DNA of 64,000 nucleotides, taken from Endozoicomonas sp965208385 (lineage in GTDB: Bacteria; Pseudomonadota; Gammaproteobacteria; Pseudomonadales; Endozoicomonadaceae). Location: the NCBI GenBank assembly GCA_965208385.1, contig CBDBOO010000098.1, positions 186,001 to 250,000 of the forward strand. The letters run 5' to 3'. Shown here piece by piece: positions 36,771 through 45,878 of this stretch; within the stretch, counting starts at the first letter, position 1; each line of letters begins with the position of its first letter. The notes under the pieces are model-generated. The model was given only the letters and a program-made list of their open reading frames with translations. It was not told the DNA's origin and did not search any database. Made by a program: the position numbers and the translations under genes.

Positions 36771-38378
36771 ATGACAATTTTAGAAACCCAGGCAACTCCG
36801 GACAGCCCGGAGTTCAATCATAATCATCGCCAGATGCAGGCACTGGTGGATGACCTTAACACTAAATTCAACCATATACGGCTGGGTGGTCATGAACGCT
36901 CACGTCAAAAACACCTGGAAAAGGGTAAGTTACTACCCAGAGATCGTATTGCCTGCCTGCTCGACCCTGGCTCCGCCTTTCTTGAATTAGGCCGCTTTGC
37001 CGCTGAAGGTGTTTACGGTGAAGATGTCCCTGCCGCCGGAGTGATAGCCGGTATTGGCTGGGTATCGGGAACCGAATGCATGATTGTTGCCAATGACGCC
37101 ACGGTAAAAGGTGGCAGTTATTATCCGTTAACCGTCAAGAAACACCTTCGGGCGCAGACGGTGGCCGAGCAGAATAATCTGCCCTGCATCTACCTGGTTG
37201 ATTCCGGTGGTGCCAACCTGCCGAGGCAGGATGAAGTATTTCCGGACAGAGAGCATTTTGGCCGTATTTTCTTTAACCAGGCTAACATGTCTGCAAAGGG
37301 CATTCCGCAGATTGCTGCAGTGATGGGTTCCTGTACAGCAGGCGGAGCTTATGTTCCGGCCATGGCTGATGAAAGTATTATTGTCCGAAATCAGGGAACC
37401 ATTTTTCTGGCGGGTCCGCCCCTGGTAAAAGCGGCCACCGGCGAAGAGGTCAGTGCCGAAGATCTCGGTGGCGCCGATGTACATTGTAAAACATCCGGTG
37501 TCGCTGATCATTACGCCGAAGATGATGCCCATGCCCTGCAACTCATACGCCAATCCGTTACAAGATTGAATCGGAAAAAAATCGAACAGATTGATCGTCA
37601 GACATCTGTTGAGCCTTTATACGACATTAAAGAACTGTATGGCATTGTCCCTGCTGATATGCGACAACCCTATGATGTCCGTGAAGTCATTGCCCGGATT
37701 GTGGATGGTTCGGAATTCGACGAATTCAAAGCCTTGTTCGGGACAACTCTGATCTGCGGTTTTGCCCGTATTCACGGCTACCCTGTGGGCATTCTGGCCA
37801 ACAATGGCGTACTTTTTTCCGAGTCAGCACAAAAAGGAGCTCATTTCATTGAGCTCTGCTGTCAACGAAAAATCCCCCTGGTGTTTCTGCAGAACATTAC
37901 CGGCTTTATGGTGGGGTCACAGTATGAATCCGGTGGCATCGCCAAGCACGGAGCCAAGATGGTGAATGCAGTTGCCTGTGCAAGTGTTCCCAAATTTACC
38001 GTTATTATTGGCGGCAGTTTTGGAGCCGGTAACTATGGCATGTGTGGCCGAGCCTACGATCCAAGATTTCTGTGGAGCTGGCCTAATTCACGTATTTCAG
38101 TCATGGGCGGTGAACAGGCTGCCGGAGTCATGGCTCAGGTAAAACGGGATGCCATGCTCCGAAAGGGCATCACACTTACAGCGGAAGAAGAACAGGCTAT
38201 TAAAGATCCGATTCTGGAAACCTATGAACACCAGGGCAGCCCCACCTACGCCAGTGCACGCCTATGGGATGATGGTGTTATAGATCCTGCAGAAACCAGA
38301 ACCGTACTGGGCCTGAGTCTTTCCGCATCCATGAATGCACCCATTAAAGAAACACGCTTTGGTGTTTTCAGAATGTAA
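36771..38378 (+). CDS. liuB: 3-methylcrotonyl-CoA carboxylase, beta (carboxyltransferase) subunit
   Basis: 535 residues. A carboxyltransferase of the acetyl/propionyl-CoA carboxylase beta family; it transfers CO2 from biotin on LiuD to 3-methylcrotonyl-CoA. The key regions are VDSGGANLPRQDEVFPDREHFGR, QIAAVMGSCTAGGAYVPAM with the oxyanion-hole Gly pair, and QNITGFMVGSQYESGGIAKHGAKM. This length and the LPRQDEVFPD form are usual for methylcrotonyl-CoA carboxylase and its close geranyl-CoA relative; the neighbours settle it as the former. Confidence 0.93.
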   Translation: MTILETQATPDSPEFNHNHRQMQALVDDLNTKFNHIRLGGHERSRQKHLEKGKLLPRDRIACLLDPGSAFLELGRFAAEGVYGEDVPAAGVIAGIGWVSGTECMIVANDATVKGGSYYPLTVKKHLRAQTVAEQNNLPCIYLVDSGGANLPRQDEVFPDREHFGRIFFNQANMSAKGIPQIAAVMGSCTAGGAYVPAMADESIIVRNQGTIFLAGPPLVKAATGEEVSAEDLGGADVHCKTSGVADHYAEDDAHALQLIRQSVTRLNRKKIEQIDRQTSVEPLYDIKELYGIVPADMRQPYDVREVIARIVDGSEFDEFKALFGTTLICGFARIHGYPVGILANNGVLFSESAQKGAHFIELCCQRKIPLVFLQNITGFMVGSQYESGGIAKHGAKMVNAVACASVPKFTVIIGGSFGAGNYGMCGRAYDPRFLWSWPNSRISVMGGEQAAGVMAQVKRDAMLRKGITLTAEEEQAIKDPILETYEHQGSPTYASARLWDDGVIDPAETRTVLGLSLSASMNAPIKETRFGVFRM

Positions 38379-38393
38379 GGTAGTGGCATAACC

Positions 38394-39191
38394 ATGACAC
38401 ATAAGAATGACAAACTGATCGTCGGGCAAACCAGCCAGGGCGTTGCCAGCCTTATATTGAATCGTCCGGAAATTGGCAATGCCTTTGATGCCGAATTGAT
38501 TCAGAATCTTATTGATGCATTGAAACAGTTCGAGAAAGACGGCATACGTCTGCTACAGCTGAAATCCAATGGCAGGCATTTTTCAGCCGGTGCTGACTTA
38601 AACTGGATGAAACAGGCTAAATCATTAACCCGTGATGAAAACTATCAGGATTCCCAGAACCTGGCTGAATTACTGAGTCGACTGAATAATTTCCCCGCTC
38701 CCACTCTCGCCGTAGTCCAGGGTGCTGCTTATGGGGGAGCAGTGGGACTGGTTTCTGCCTGTGATATAGCCATTGGTGCGGAATCCTCACGATTCTGCCT
38801 CAGTGAAGTAAAAATTGGTTTGATTCCAGCGGTTATCAGTCCCTATGTAGTTGCAGCCATGGGTGAACGTCAGGCACGACGCTATTTTTTATCCGCTGAA
38901 ATAATTTCATCCCACGAAGCCGTTAATATCAACCTGCTTCATGAACGCTGCGCTGATGAAGATCTGACCGAAAAAGCAGAACACATAACACAGCAGATTC
39001 TGGCTAACAGCCCACAGGCATTGGTTCAGGCTAAAAAACTGATACAGACTGTGAATGGCAAGGTTATTGATCAACCTCTAATTGACCTTACCTGCGAACG
39101 GATTGCTGATATTCGGGTTTCAGAAGAAGGTCAGGAAGGACTGGCTTCTTTTCTGGAAAAACGTGAACCATCCTGGAGGGATCGTTCATGA
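38394..39191 (+). CDS. liuC: Methylglutaconyl-CoA hydratase
   Basis: 265 residues. An enoyl-CoA hydratase/isomerase (crotonase) fold protein, hydrating 3-methylglutaconyl-CoA to HMG-CoA. FSAGADLNWM is the CoA-binding loop and oxyanion hole; GAAYGGAVGLVSACDIAIG is the second loop. The catalytic Glu region reads FCLSEVKIGLIPAVISPYV. The stop overlaps the liuD start as ATGA, so translation is coupled. Confidence 0.92.
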   Translation: MTHKNDKLIVGQTSQGVASLILNRPEIGNAFDAELIQNLIDALKQFEKDGIRLLQLKSNGRHFSAGADLNWMKQAKSLTRDENYQDSQNLAELLSRLNNFPAPTLAVVQGAAYGGAVGLVSACDIAIGAESSRFCLSEVKIGLIPAVISPYVVAAMGERQARRYFLSAEIISSHEAVNINLLHERCADEDLTEKAEHITQQILANSPQALVQAKKLIQTVNGKVIDQPLIDLTCERIADIRVSEEGQEGLASFLEKREPSWRDRS

Positions 39192-41197
39192 ACGATACAG
39201 CCATAGATAATACCAATCCGCACAAACCGGTTAAACGACTACTCATTGCCAATCGCGGTGAGATTGCTTGCCGGGTCATCAAGACAGCACACCGTCTGGG
39301 TATCGAAACCATTGCGGTTTACTCCGATGCTGATGCAAACGCATTGCATGTTCAGATGGCAGACAGGGCCGTCAATATAGGTCCGGCTCTTGCCTCTGAA
39401 AGCTATCTTGATGTCGACAAAGTCCTGCAGGTTGCCGTGGATGAACAGGCTGATGCTGTACACCCAGGTTATGGTTTTCTTTCAGAAAACGCCCTGTTCT
39501 CCGAGGACTGTGAAAAACGCAGCATTCGCTTTGTCGGCCCTACGGCTGAAGCCATTCGTGCCATGGGTTCCAAAAGTCAGGCAAAGCTCCTTATGGAGAA
39601 AGCAGGCGTACCTCTGCTACAGGGTTATCATGGAGAAAACCAGTCTGATGAGATTCTGACCAGGGAAGCAGAGAGAATCGGTTTCCCGCTGCTGGTAAAG
39701 GCTGCTTTCGGCGGTGGCGGCAAAGGCATGCGGGTGGTTAATCAGGCCTCTGAAATCACTGATGCGCTGGCTTCAGCCCGCAGAGAAGCCTTGAAAGGGT
39801 TTGGAAATGACACGCTGTTGCTGGAACGCTTTCTCACATCCCCCCGTCATGTCGAGGTGCAGATCTTTTTTGATCATCACGGCAATGGCGTTTATCTGTT
39901 TGATCGTGACTGCTCACTTCAACGACGCCACCAGAAAGTCATTGAAGAAGCACCTGCTCCCGGTTTATCCGATGAACTGCGGGAAGCTATGGGCAAAGCC
40001 GCTGTAGCTGCAGGCGCGGCCATCGATTATCGCGGTGCCGGGACGGTGGAATTTCTGCTGGATAATGGTCAGTTCTTCTTTATGGAAATGAACACCCGTC
40101 TTCAGGTTGAACATCCTGTAACAGAGCTGGTGACTGATCTTGATCTGGTAGAATGGCAGCTTCGTGTGGTCAGTGGTGAACCTCTATCTATGACCCAGAA
40201 AGCATTACGTTGTAACGGACACGCCATCGAAGCCCGTCTCTACGCAGAAGACCCATACAACGATTTTTTACCTGCCTCCGGTCGTTTGTTTTCTCTGCAA
40301 TGGCCTGAAACCAATGACAGTATCCGGGTTGATTCAGGTATACAACAGGGTGATATCATCACCAGCTGCTATGACCCCATGGTGGCTAAAATAATTGCCC
40401 GTGGCTCCAATCGCGAGGAAGCCATTGATAACCTGACTGGCGCGCTTGCTGATTATTATCAGGCTGGGTTAGTCGATAATCGGGATTTTCTGATTCATTT
40501 ACTGAAACAGACTGATTTTCGTAAAGGCGTTCTATCGACTGGTTTTATTGAACAGCATCCTTTCAATGTTCCCACAATGGAACAACATCGAATGGCACTG
40601 GTTGCAGCCTGCCTGTATCAATTCGAACAACTCTCTTCCAAAGAATCACTGTGTCAATCCGGGTGGCAACTGGATAGTCCACAACCAACACCTATGATGT
40701 TCTATCTGGATGAAAAACCCATGACCGTCAGGGTGCTACGCGATGGTAACCACTTCAATTTGACTCTGCCTGATGGTCATTGCACTGCCAGTGCGATTTG
40801 GCGACAGGAGTCAGCAGGTCTGAATGGCAAACTGAAAATCCATAACACGTCGTTGAACTGTTATGTCATACCTGTTCCCGGCAAAAAACTTAAAGTCATT
40901 CTTCCTGATACCAGTATTGAGCTGTCACTGCCCGGGTATAATTCCGGAAAGGATAAAAATGATGACAACGCAATGACGGCCCCAATGAATGCCACCGTCA
41001 CTACCGTACTGGTGAAATCAGGACAAAGCGTTGAACAGGGAACGCCATTATTGATACTGGAAGCCATGAAGATGGAGCACACCATTACCGCACCAAAAGA
41101 AGGTGTCATCTCCGAGGTTTTCAATCATCCGGGTGACCGGGTTGAAGCGGGTGTCTCTTTGTTTGCCTATAGGGAGACCAGCGATGACGCCATCTAA
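39188..41197 (+). CDS. liuD: 3-methylcrotonyl-CoA carboxylase, alpha (biotin carboxylase/BCCP) subunit
   Basis: 669 residues. The N-terminal biotin carboxylase domain (IANRGEIACRVIKTA, ATP-grasp loop AAFGGGGKGMRVV, and FFMEMNTRLQVEHPVTE) charges biotin with bicarbonate using ATP. The C-terminal biotinyl domain carries EAMKMEH with the biotin-accepting Lys at about residue 628, 41 residues from the end. It forms a complex with LiuB in the cytoplasm. The stop lies 14 bases inside the start of liuE. Confidence 0.95.
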   Translation: MNDTAIDNTNPHKPVKRLLIANRGEIACRVIKTAHRLGIETIAVYSDADANALHVQMADRAVNIGPALASESYLDVDKVLQVAVDEQADAVHPGYGFLSENALFSEDCEKRSIRFVGPTAEAIRAMGSKSQAKLLMEKAGVPLLQGYHGENQSDEILTREAERIGFPLLVKAAFGGGGKGMRVVNQASEITDALASARREALKGFGNDTLLLERFLTSPRHVEVQIFFDHHGNGVYLFDRDCSLQRRHQKVIEEAPAPGLSDELREAMGKAAVAAGAAIDYRGAGTVEFLLDNGQFFFMEMNTRLQVEHPVTELVTDLDLVEWQLRVVSGEPLSMTQKALRCNGHAIEARLYAEDPYNDFLPASGRLFSLQWPETNDSIRVDSGIQQGDIITSCYDPMVAKIIARGSNREEAIDNLTGALADYYQAGLVDNRDFLIHLLKQTDFRKGVLSTGFIEQHPFNVPTMEQHRMALVAACLYQFEQLSSKESLCQSGWQLDSPQPTPMMFYLDEKPMTVRVLRDGNHFNLTLPDGHCTASAIWRQESAGLNGKLKIHNTSLNCYVIPVPGKKLKVILPDTSIELSLPGYNSGKDKNDDNAMTAPMNATVTTVLVKSGQSVEQGTPLLILEAMKMEHTITAPKEGVISEVFNHPGDRVEAGVSLFAYRETSDDAI

Positions 41198-42101
41198 TTT
41201 TCCGGATCAGGTTCGAATTTTTGAAATGGGTGCCCGGGATGGCCTGCAAAATCTGACTGAAACAGTTTCTGCAAATACCAAGGCTCAGTTCATTAACCTT
41301 CTGGCCGAGTCAGGACTCAGCCACATTGAAACAGGCAGTTTTGTTTCACCCAGATATGTTCCCCAAATGGCAGATTCTGACAAAGTATTCTCTCATATTG
41401 AGAGAATACCCGGTGTTGTTTACAGTGCTCTGACTCCGAATCTGAAAGGTTTCGAGGGCGCACTGGCTGCAGGCGCCTCAGAAGTCGCTGTTTTTGCATC
41501 GGCTTCAGAAGGATTTAGTCAGAAAAATATTAACTGTTCCATTGCCGACAGTCTGAAACGATTCGAACCGGTGATGCTTGCAGCTGAGCAACACGGCCTT
41601 CCTGTTCGAGGCTATGTGTCCTGCGTCATGGGCTGTCCCTATGACGGTGACGTACAACCTGATGCCGTTGCCAGTGTCAGTTCTGCCCTGGCACAATTAG
41701 GCTGCTATGAGATTTCCCTGGGAGATACCATTGGTACCGGTACACCATTAAAAGCGAAAAAAATGCTGGCAGCAGTAACAGAAATCATCCCCGTTACAAG
41801 GCTTGCAGCTCACTTTCACAACACTTACGGGCAAGCACTGGCAAACCTTTATGCAGTAATTGAGGAAGGTGTCAGTGTTGTGGACTCATCGGTAGCCGGC
41901 CTTGGAGGGTGTCCGTATGCTCCCGGAGCATCGGGTAATGTTGCCACTGAAGATGTCGTTTATATGCTTGATGGACTGGGTATTGAGTCGGGCGTGTCTA
42001 TGGATAAACTGTTGAAAGCAGCTACCTTTATCTGTCATCAGCTGGGTATTGAATCTCGCTCCAATGCCGGAGTGGCTTTGTCAGCAAAACAACACTCTTG
42101 A
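41184..42101 (+). CDS. liuE: Hydroxymethylglutaryl-CoA lyase
   Basis: 305 residues from ATG 41184, preceded by AGGGAG and overlapping liuD; this start matches the usual length. A TIM-barrel HMG-CoA lyase that splits HMG-CoA into acetyl-CoA and acetoacetate. ARDGLQN near the start holds metal and catalytic residues, HFHNTYGQAL binds the metal, and GLGGCPYAPGASGNVATED is the signature with the catalytic Cys. It completes the leucine branch. Confidence 0.95.
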   Translation: MTPSNFPDQVRIFEMGARDGLQNLTETVSANTKAQFINLLAESGLSHIETGSFVSPRYVPQMADSDKVFSHIERIPGVVYSALTPNLKGFEGALAAGASEVAVFASASEGFSQKNINCSIADSLKRFEPVMLAAEQHGLPVRGYVSCVMGCPYDGDVQPDAVASVSSALAQLGCYEISLGDTIGTGTPLKAKKMLAAVTEIIPVTRLAAHFHNTYGQALANLYAVIEEGVSVVDSSVAGLGGCPYAPGASGNVATEDVVYMLDGLGIESGVSMDKLLKAATFICHQLGIESRSNAGVALSAKQHS

Positions 42102-42152
42102 AAAGAATGACAGACAATACAAAAATAACTTTGTCTTTATAAGGAATGCATT

Positions 42153-44096
42153 ATGTCAGCCGTTCTCTGGACTCCGGATGTAAAAAGAATCAGTGCATCC
42201 AACCTCCGGACATTCATGTCAGAAGCAGAAAAAGTCTCCGGTCAGCCAGTGCCGGATTATGATTCTCTCTTCCAGTGGAGCATTGATGACAGACCCGCTT
42301 TCTGGGAACTGATTGCAGACCATTATCAGGTCTTGTTTCATAAAAAACCGGACCAGATTCTTGGTCATGACGAAATGCCAGACAGTCAATGGTTTTCCGG
42401 CAGTACACTGAATTATGCCGAACACACCCTCAGGCGCAGAGATAATAAAACAGCCATTGTGTTCCGGGGGGAAGACGGAACCCGAACAACACTGACCTAT
42501 AAAGAACTGTATCAGACCGTTGCATCCGCCCAGCAAGGGTTGATTGACGCTGGTGTTGGCAAAAATGACCGGGTGGCAGCCTTTATGCCGAATTGCCCGG
42601 AGACTATCATCATGATGCTGGCCGCCACCGGGCTGGGTGCTATCTGGTCATCCTGTTCTCCGGATTTTGGCTTACAGGGCGTATTGGATCGTTTTGGCCA
42701 GATTGAACCTAAAGTACTACTGGTCACCGATGGATATCTGTACAGCGGTAAACGCATAGATTGTCTGAATAAAGTTGCTCAGATTCAACATGAAATAACC
42801 AGTATTAATACTACGGTTGTCGTGCCTTTTCTTGATAAAACTCCCGATATTAAAGCATTAACCAATTCAGTTTTCTTTGCTGATTTTTCTGATATTGCAA
42901 CTAACACAGTTCATTTTGAACCAGTGCCGTTTAATCATCCTCTTTATATTATGTATTCCTCCGGTACAACAGGAGTACCGAAATGCATTATTCATGGACA
43001 TGGTGGAACACTGCTACAGCACATGAAAGAGCTGGGACTTCATACGGATTTAAAACCGGATGATACTATCTTTTACTTCACCACCTGTGGCTGGATGATG
43101 TGGAACTGGGTAATTTCATCTCTGACCTTTGGTTCCACTCTTGTTCTGTTTGACGGCTCGCCATTTCACCCAGGGCCTGAAGCTTTGATCGATCTGGTCC
43201 AGGACGAAAAAGTCTCTATATTCGGCACCAGTGCAAAATACATTGCGGCCCTGAAAAAAGCCGGAATTAAACCCAAAAAATCCCACGACCTGAGTAGCCT
43301 TAAAACCATACTGTCTACCGGCTCACCATTACTCCATGAAAGTTTCGATTATGTTTATCGGGACATAAAAGAAGACCTGTGTCTTTCATCCATATCGGGG
43401 GGAACGGATATCGTTTCCTGCTTTGCCCTGGGTTGCCCTATTCTGCCTGTTGTTCGTGGCGAACTGCAGTGTCGGGGGCTTGGAATGGATGTTCAGTTTG
43501 TTGATCCACAGGGGGCTTCTGTGAAGTGTCAAAAAGGTGAGCTTACCTGCCAGTCCAGTTTTCCATCCATGCCCGTTGGTTTCTGGAATGATCCAGACGA
43601 CAGCAAATACCATAAGGCATACTTCAACCAGTTTTCCGGAGTCTGGGCCCATGGCGATTATGGCGAATTGACTGCCAGCAATGGTGTCATAATCCATGGC
43701 AGGGCTGATGCCGTTCTCAATCCCGGAGGGGTACGCATAGGTACTGCAGAAATCTACCGTCAGGTTGAAAAAGTGGAAGCAGTCCTTGAAAGCATTGCCA
43801 TTGGACAGGAATGGCAGGGCGATGTGAGAATAGTTCTATTCGTAAAACTCAGGCCGGAAGTGGAACTAGACGATAATTTGATATCGACAATAAAAACCAT
43901 CATACGAAAGAATGCGACGCCCAGACATGTACCTGCCATTATTCTACAGACAGAAGATATCCCCAGAACCATCAGTGGAAAAATTGTCGAACTGGCTGTT
44001 CGGGATGTGGTTCACGGAAGGGCAATAGTCAATACCGATGCATTGGCTAACCCTGAAGCACTGGCATTCTTCCGGAATCGTGAAGAATTGAAATAA
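42153..44096 (+). CDS. aacS: Acetoacetyl-CoA synthetase
   Basis: 647 residues. An AMP-forming acyl-CoA synthetase of the acetoacetate class. It has MYSSGTTGVPKCIIHGHGG as the AMP/phosphate loop, GWMMWNWVISSL, HGRADAVLNPGGVRIGTAEIY as the hinge region, and PRTISGKIVELAVRD with the C-terminal catalytic Lys. Coming after HMG-CoA lyase it would activate the acetoacetate released there. AAGGAA precedes the ATG. A hairpin follows. Confidence 0.93.
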   Translation: MSAVLWTPDVKRISASNLRTFMSEAEKVSGQPVPDYDSLFQWSIDDRPAFWELIADHYQVLFHKKPDQILGHDEMPDSQWFSGSTLNYAEHTLRRRDNKTAIVFRGEDGTRTTLTYKELYQTVASAQQGLIDAGVGKNDRVAAFMPNCPETIIMMLAATGLGAIWSSCSPDFGLQGVLDRFGQIEPKVLLVTDGYLYSGKRIDCLNKVAQIQHEITSINTTVVVPFLDKTPDIKALTNSVFFADFSDIATNTVHFEPVPFNHPLYIMYSSGTTGVPKCIIHGHGGTLLQHMKELGLHTDLKPDDTIFYFTTCGWMMWNWVISSLTFGSTLVLFDGSPFHPGPEALIDLVQDEKVSIFGTSAKYIAALKKAGIKPKKSHDLSSLKTILSTGSPLLHESFDYVYRDIKEDLCLSSISGGTDIVSCFALGCPILPVVRGELQCRGLGMDVQFVDPQGASVKCQKGELTCQSSFPSMPVGFWNDPDDSKYHKAYFNQFSGVWAHGDYGELTASNGVIIHGRADAVLNPGGVRIGTAEIYRQVEKVEAVLESIAIGQEWQGDVRIVLFVKLRPEVELDDNLISTIKTIIRKNATPRHVPAIILQTEDIPRTISGKIVELAVRDVVHGRAIVNTDALANPEALAFFRNREELK

Positions 44097-44104
44097 TCTC
44101 AGTA

Positions 44105-44130
44105 GGCTCTCTTGCGAGAGCCTTCGAGTT
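44105..44130 (+). terminator. Hairpin terminator of the liu operon
   Basis: GGCTCTC-TTGC-GAGAGCC gives a 7-bp stem with a 4-base loop, followed by TTCGAGTTT. The T-run is interrupted, so strength is uncertain. It also lies at the 3' end of the convergent hemerythrin gene. Confidence 0.6.
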
Positions 44131-44708
44131 TATGCGGTCTCTGGTTGCTCTGAAGATTGAGTGACAACGTATTCATACAGGCTCTCATAATTTTCCCATA
44201 AATGCGCACCAAAAAGAGGATCAGGGTTATGTCGCAAATCATCCTCGACCAGTGCAAAATCTTCCTCTGTCAGTAATTTTTTCATGGCAGGAATCATGAT
44301 TTCATTTTCCAGTTTCATATGATCCCGCTGGAATTCACTGTACAACCTGCACTCTGCCAGTAACAAATTAACAGGTACCACCTGGTCTGCAGCTACGATG
44401 GTAAAATCAGCCATCAGCTTCTGTGTCAGTGCTTCAATCTGTTTGTGTTGCTGTTCAATAAGATCAAACTGAATTCTGGCGGATTTTTCGATCAACCGTG
44501 GCCTTAAACGAGCCATCAGTCGTGTTTCAAGCGGGTGATGAAAGGTGTTCGGGTAATTATTGAGGTAATCCAATGCCTCTAGAATAATGGGGAGATCCGG
44601 AGCATGATCACTGCCTTCACGATAACCTGATACTTCATAGTCAAGGCAATCAAGTAATCGTGACAAATGCTGGTGATCCTGAATAATCCTGTCTATCACT
44701 GTTGTCAT
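44130..44708 (-). CDS. Hemerythrin HHE-domain protein
   Basis: 192 residues. A four-helix hemerythrin-like protein with di-iron ligands spread over IIQDHQHLSRLLDCLDYE, FHHPLETRLMARL, LIEQQHKQIEAL and EFQRDHMKLENEIMIPAM. Such proteins bind oxygen, nitric oxide or iron, or protect against oxidative stress; which applies here is unknown. It is monocistronic and converges on the liu operon. Confidence 0.85.
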   Translation of the reverse strand: MTTVIDRIIQDHQHLSRLLDCLDYEVSGYREGSDHAPDLPIILEALDYLNNYPNTFHHPLETRLMARLRPRLIEKSARIQFDLIEQQHKQIEALTQKLMADFTIVAADQVVPVNLLLAECRLYSEFQRDHMKLENEIMIPAMKKLLTEEDFALVEDDLRHNPDPLFGAHLWENYESLYEYVVTQSSEQPETA

Positions 44709-44972
44709 GCAACACCCCTATTTGTAATTATGATTCTCAGCTTAATTTTTATAGGGCTTCCATTCCGAACGTATTGATTTAAATCAATCATTCTGGAACA
44801 TATTACGATAATTCCTAATTGAAGCACAGGCAATACTTGTGTAGGCCAGAATCTGACAGCGATTTTGAACCAATAAATTTTCTTTCAACTGGTGCTATTT
44901 AAGGTATAAATATTGCCAATACCATCTATAGTTTGGCAACATAACTAATGACAAATTTCCAGCCTCAACATC

Positions 44973-45821
44973 ATGACTGATAAGCGATTATTGCATCCGG
45001 GTGAATTATTTACTCTGTTACGATCTACGACCAAGAGTGCTCTTGCGAGTCAGGATCTAAAATCTATTCCTACTCGAAACCACCTCATTGAGGAAGGTGA
45101 ATTACAATTTCAGGTCAGAGTTCTGCAGAAGCCTCGCAAAAAACCATCCGGATTTGTTGACGAAAAATCATTTATCAACCCGTTTCTGCCTTATGAAAAG
45201 GCGCTGTATGTCTGTCATCTGGAAACAGGCCATGTAGTACTTCTCAATAAATTCAATGTAGTTGAGCAGCATCTGCTTATTGTGACACCCGAATTTAAAC
45301 GTCAGGAATCGTTACTTTCCAGAAATGAGTTTGATGGATTACGGTGCATTATGGAGAGCATGCCGGTACTGGCATTCTATAACAGTGCCCATGAAGCCGG
45401 TGCCAGCCAACCACACTGCCATTTGCAGGCAATTCCACTAAGTTCCCTCCCAATAGATCATGCAATGGAGGCAGCCACTCAAAGTCCGCAAAAAATCAGA
45501 TCACTGCCTTATAACCACCTTGCAGTCTCTATCAACAATGATTCTGCAGATATCTATACGATCTATATCGATCTACTTGTAAGACTCAATCTCTTTCATC
45601 CGGGTTCTGAAGAAAATCCGGCACCTCATAATTTTCTGCTCACCGATAACTGGATCATAGTCATTCCCCGATCCAGCAAAAAACAGGAATCCAGTAAAAT
45701 AAATGCTTTGGGATTTGCAGGGCTATTATTGGTAAAAAATGATGAACAGCTGCAACTCCTGCGCAAAACAGGACCTGTAAATCTGCTGTTCAATGCATCT
45801 GCTCACGCGGGGCTATTATGA
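44973..45821 (+). CDS. ATP adenylyltransferase / Ap4A phosphorylase-like protein
   Basis: 282 residues. A HIT-superfamily protein of the Apa1/Apa2 type, which phosphorolyses diadenosine tetraphosphate to ATP and ADP. It contains NSAHEAGASQPHCHLQAIPL, with the HxH of the HIT active site after the SxQ form seen in this family, and the C-terminal NFLLTDNWIIVIPRS. The N-terminal domain holds LETGHVVLLNKFNVVEQHLLIVT. It may control alarmone levels. Convergent with ald. Confidence 0.85.
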   Translation: MTDKRLLHPGELFTLLRSTTKSALASQDLKSIPTRNHLIEEGELQFQVRVLQKPRKKPSGFVDEKSFINPFLPYEKALYVCHLETGHVVLLNKFNVVEQHLLIVTPEFKRQESLLSRNEFDGLRCIMESMPVLAFYNSAHEAGASQPHCHLQAIPLSSLPIDHAMEAATQSPQKIRSLPYNHLAVSINNDSADIYTIYIDLLVRLNLFHPGSEENPAPHNFLLTDNWIIVIPRSSKKQESSKINALGFAGLLLVKNDEQLQLLRKTGPVNLLFNASAHAGLL

Positions 45822-45830
45822 CTGCTATGT

Positions 45831-45860
45831 AGGAGCCTTCGATGTTACCTGAAGGCTCCT
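45831..45860. terminator. Hairpin between convergent Ap4A phosphorylase and ald genes
   Basis: AGGAGCCTTC (45831-45840) pairs perfectly with GAAGGCTCCT (45851-45860). A long T-run is missing on either strand, so it could be a weak bidirectional terminator or an mRNA-stabilising stem. Confidence 0.5.
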
Positions 45861-45878
45861 GACAAATTATAAGCAGGA

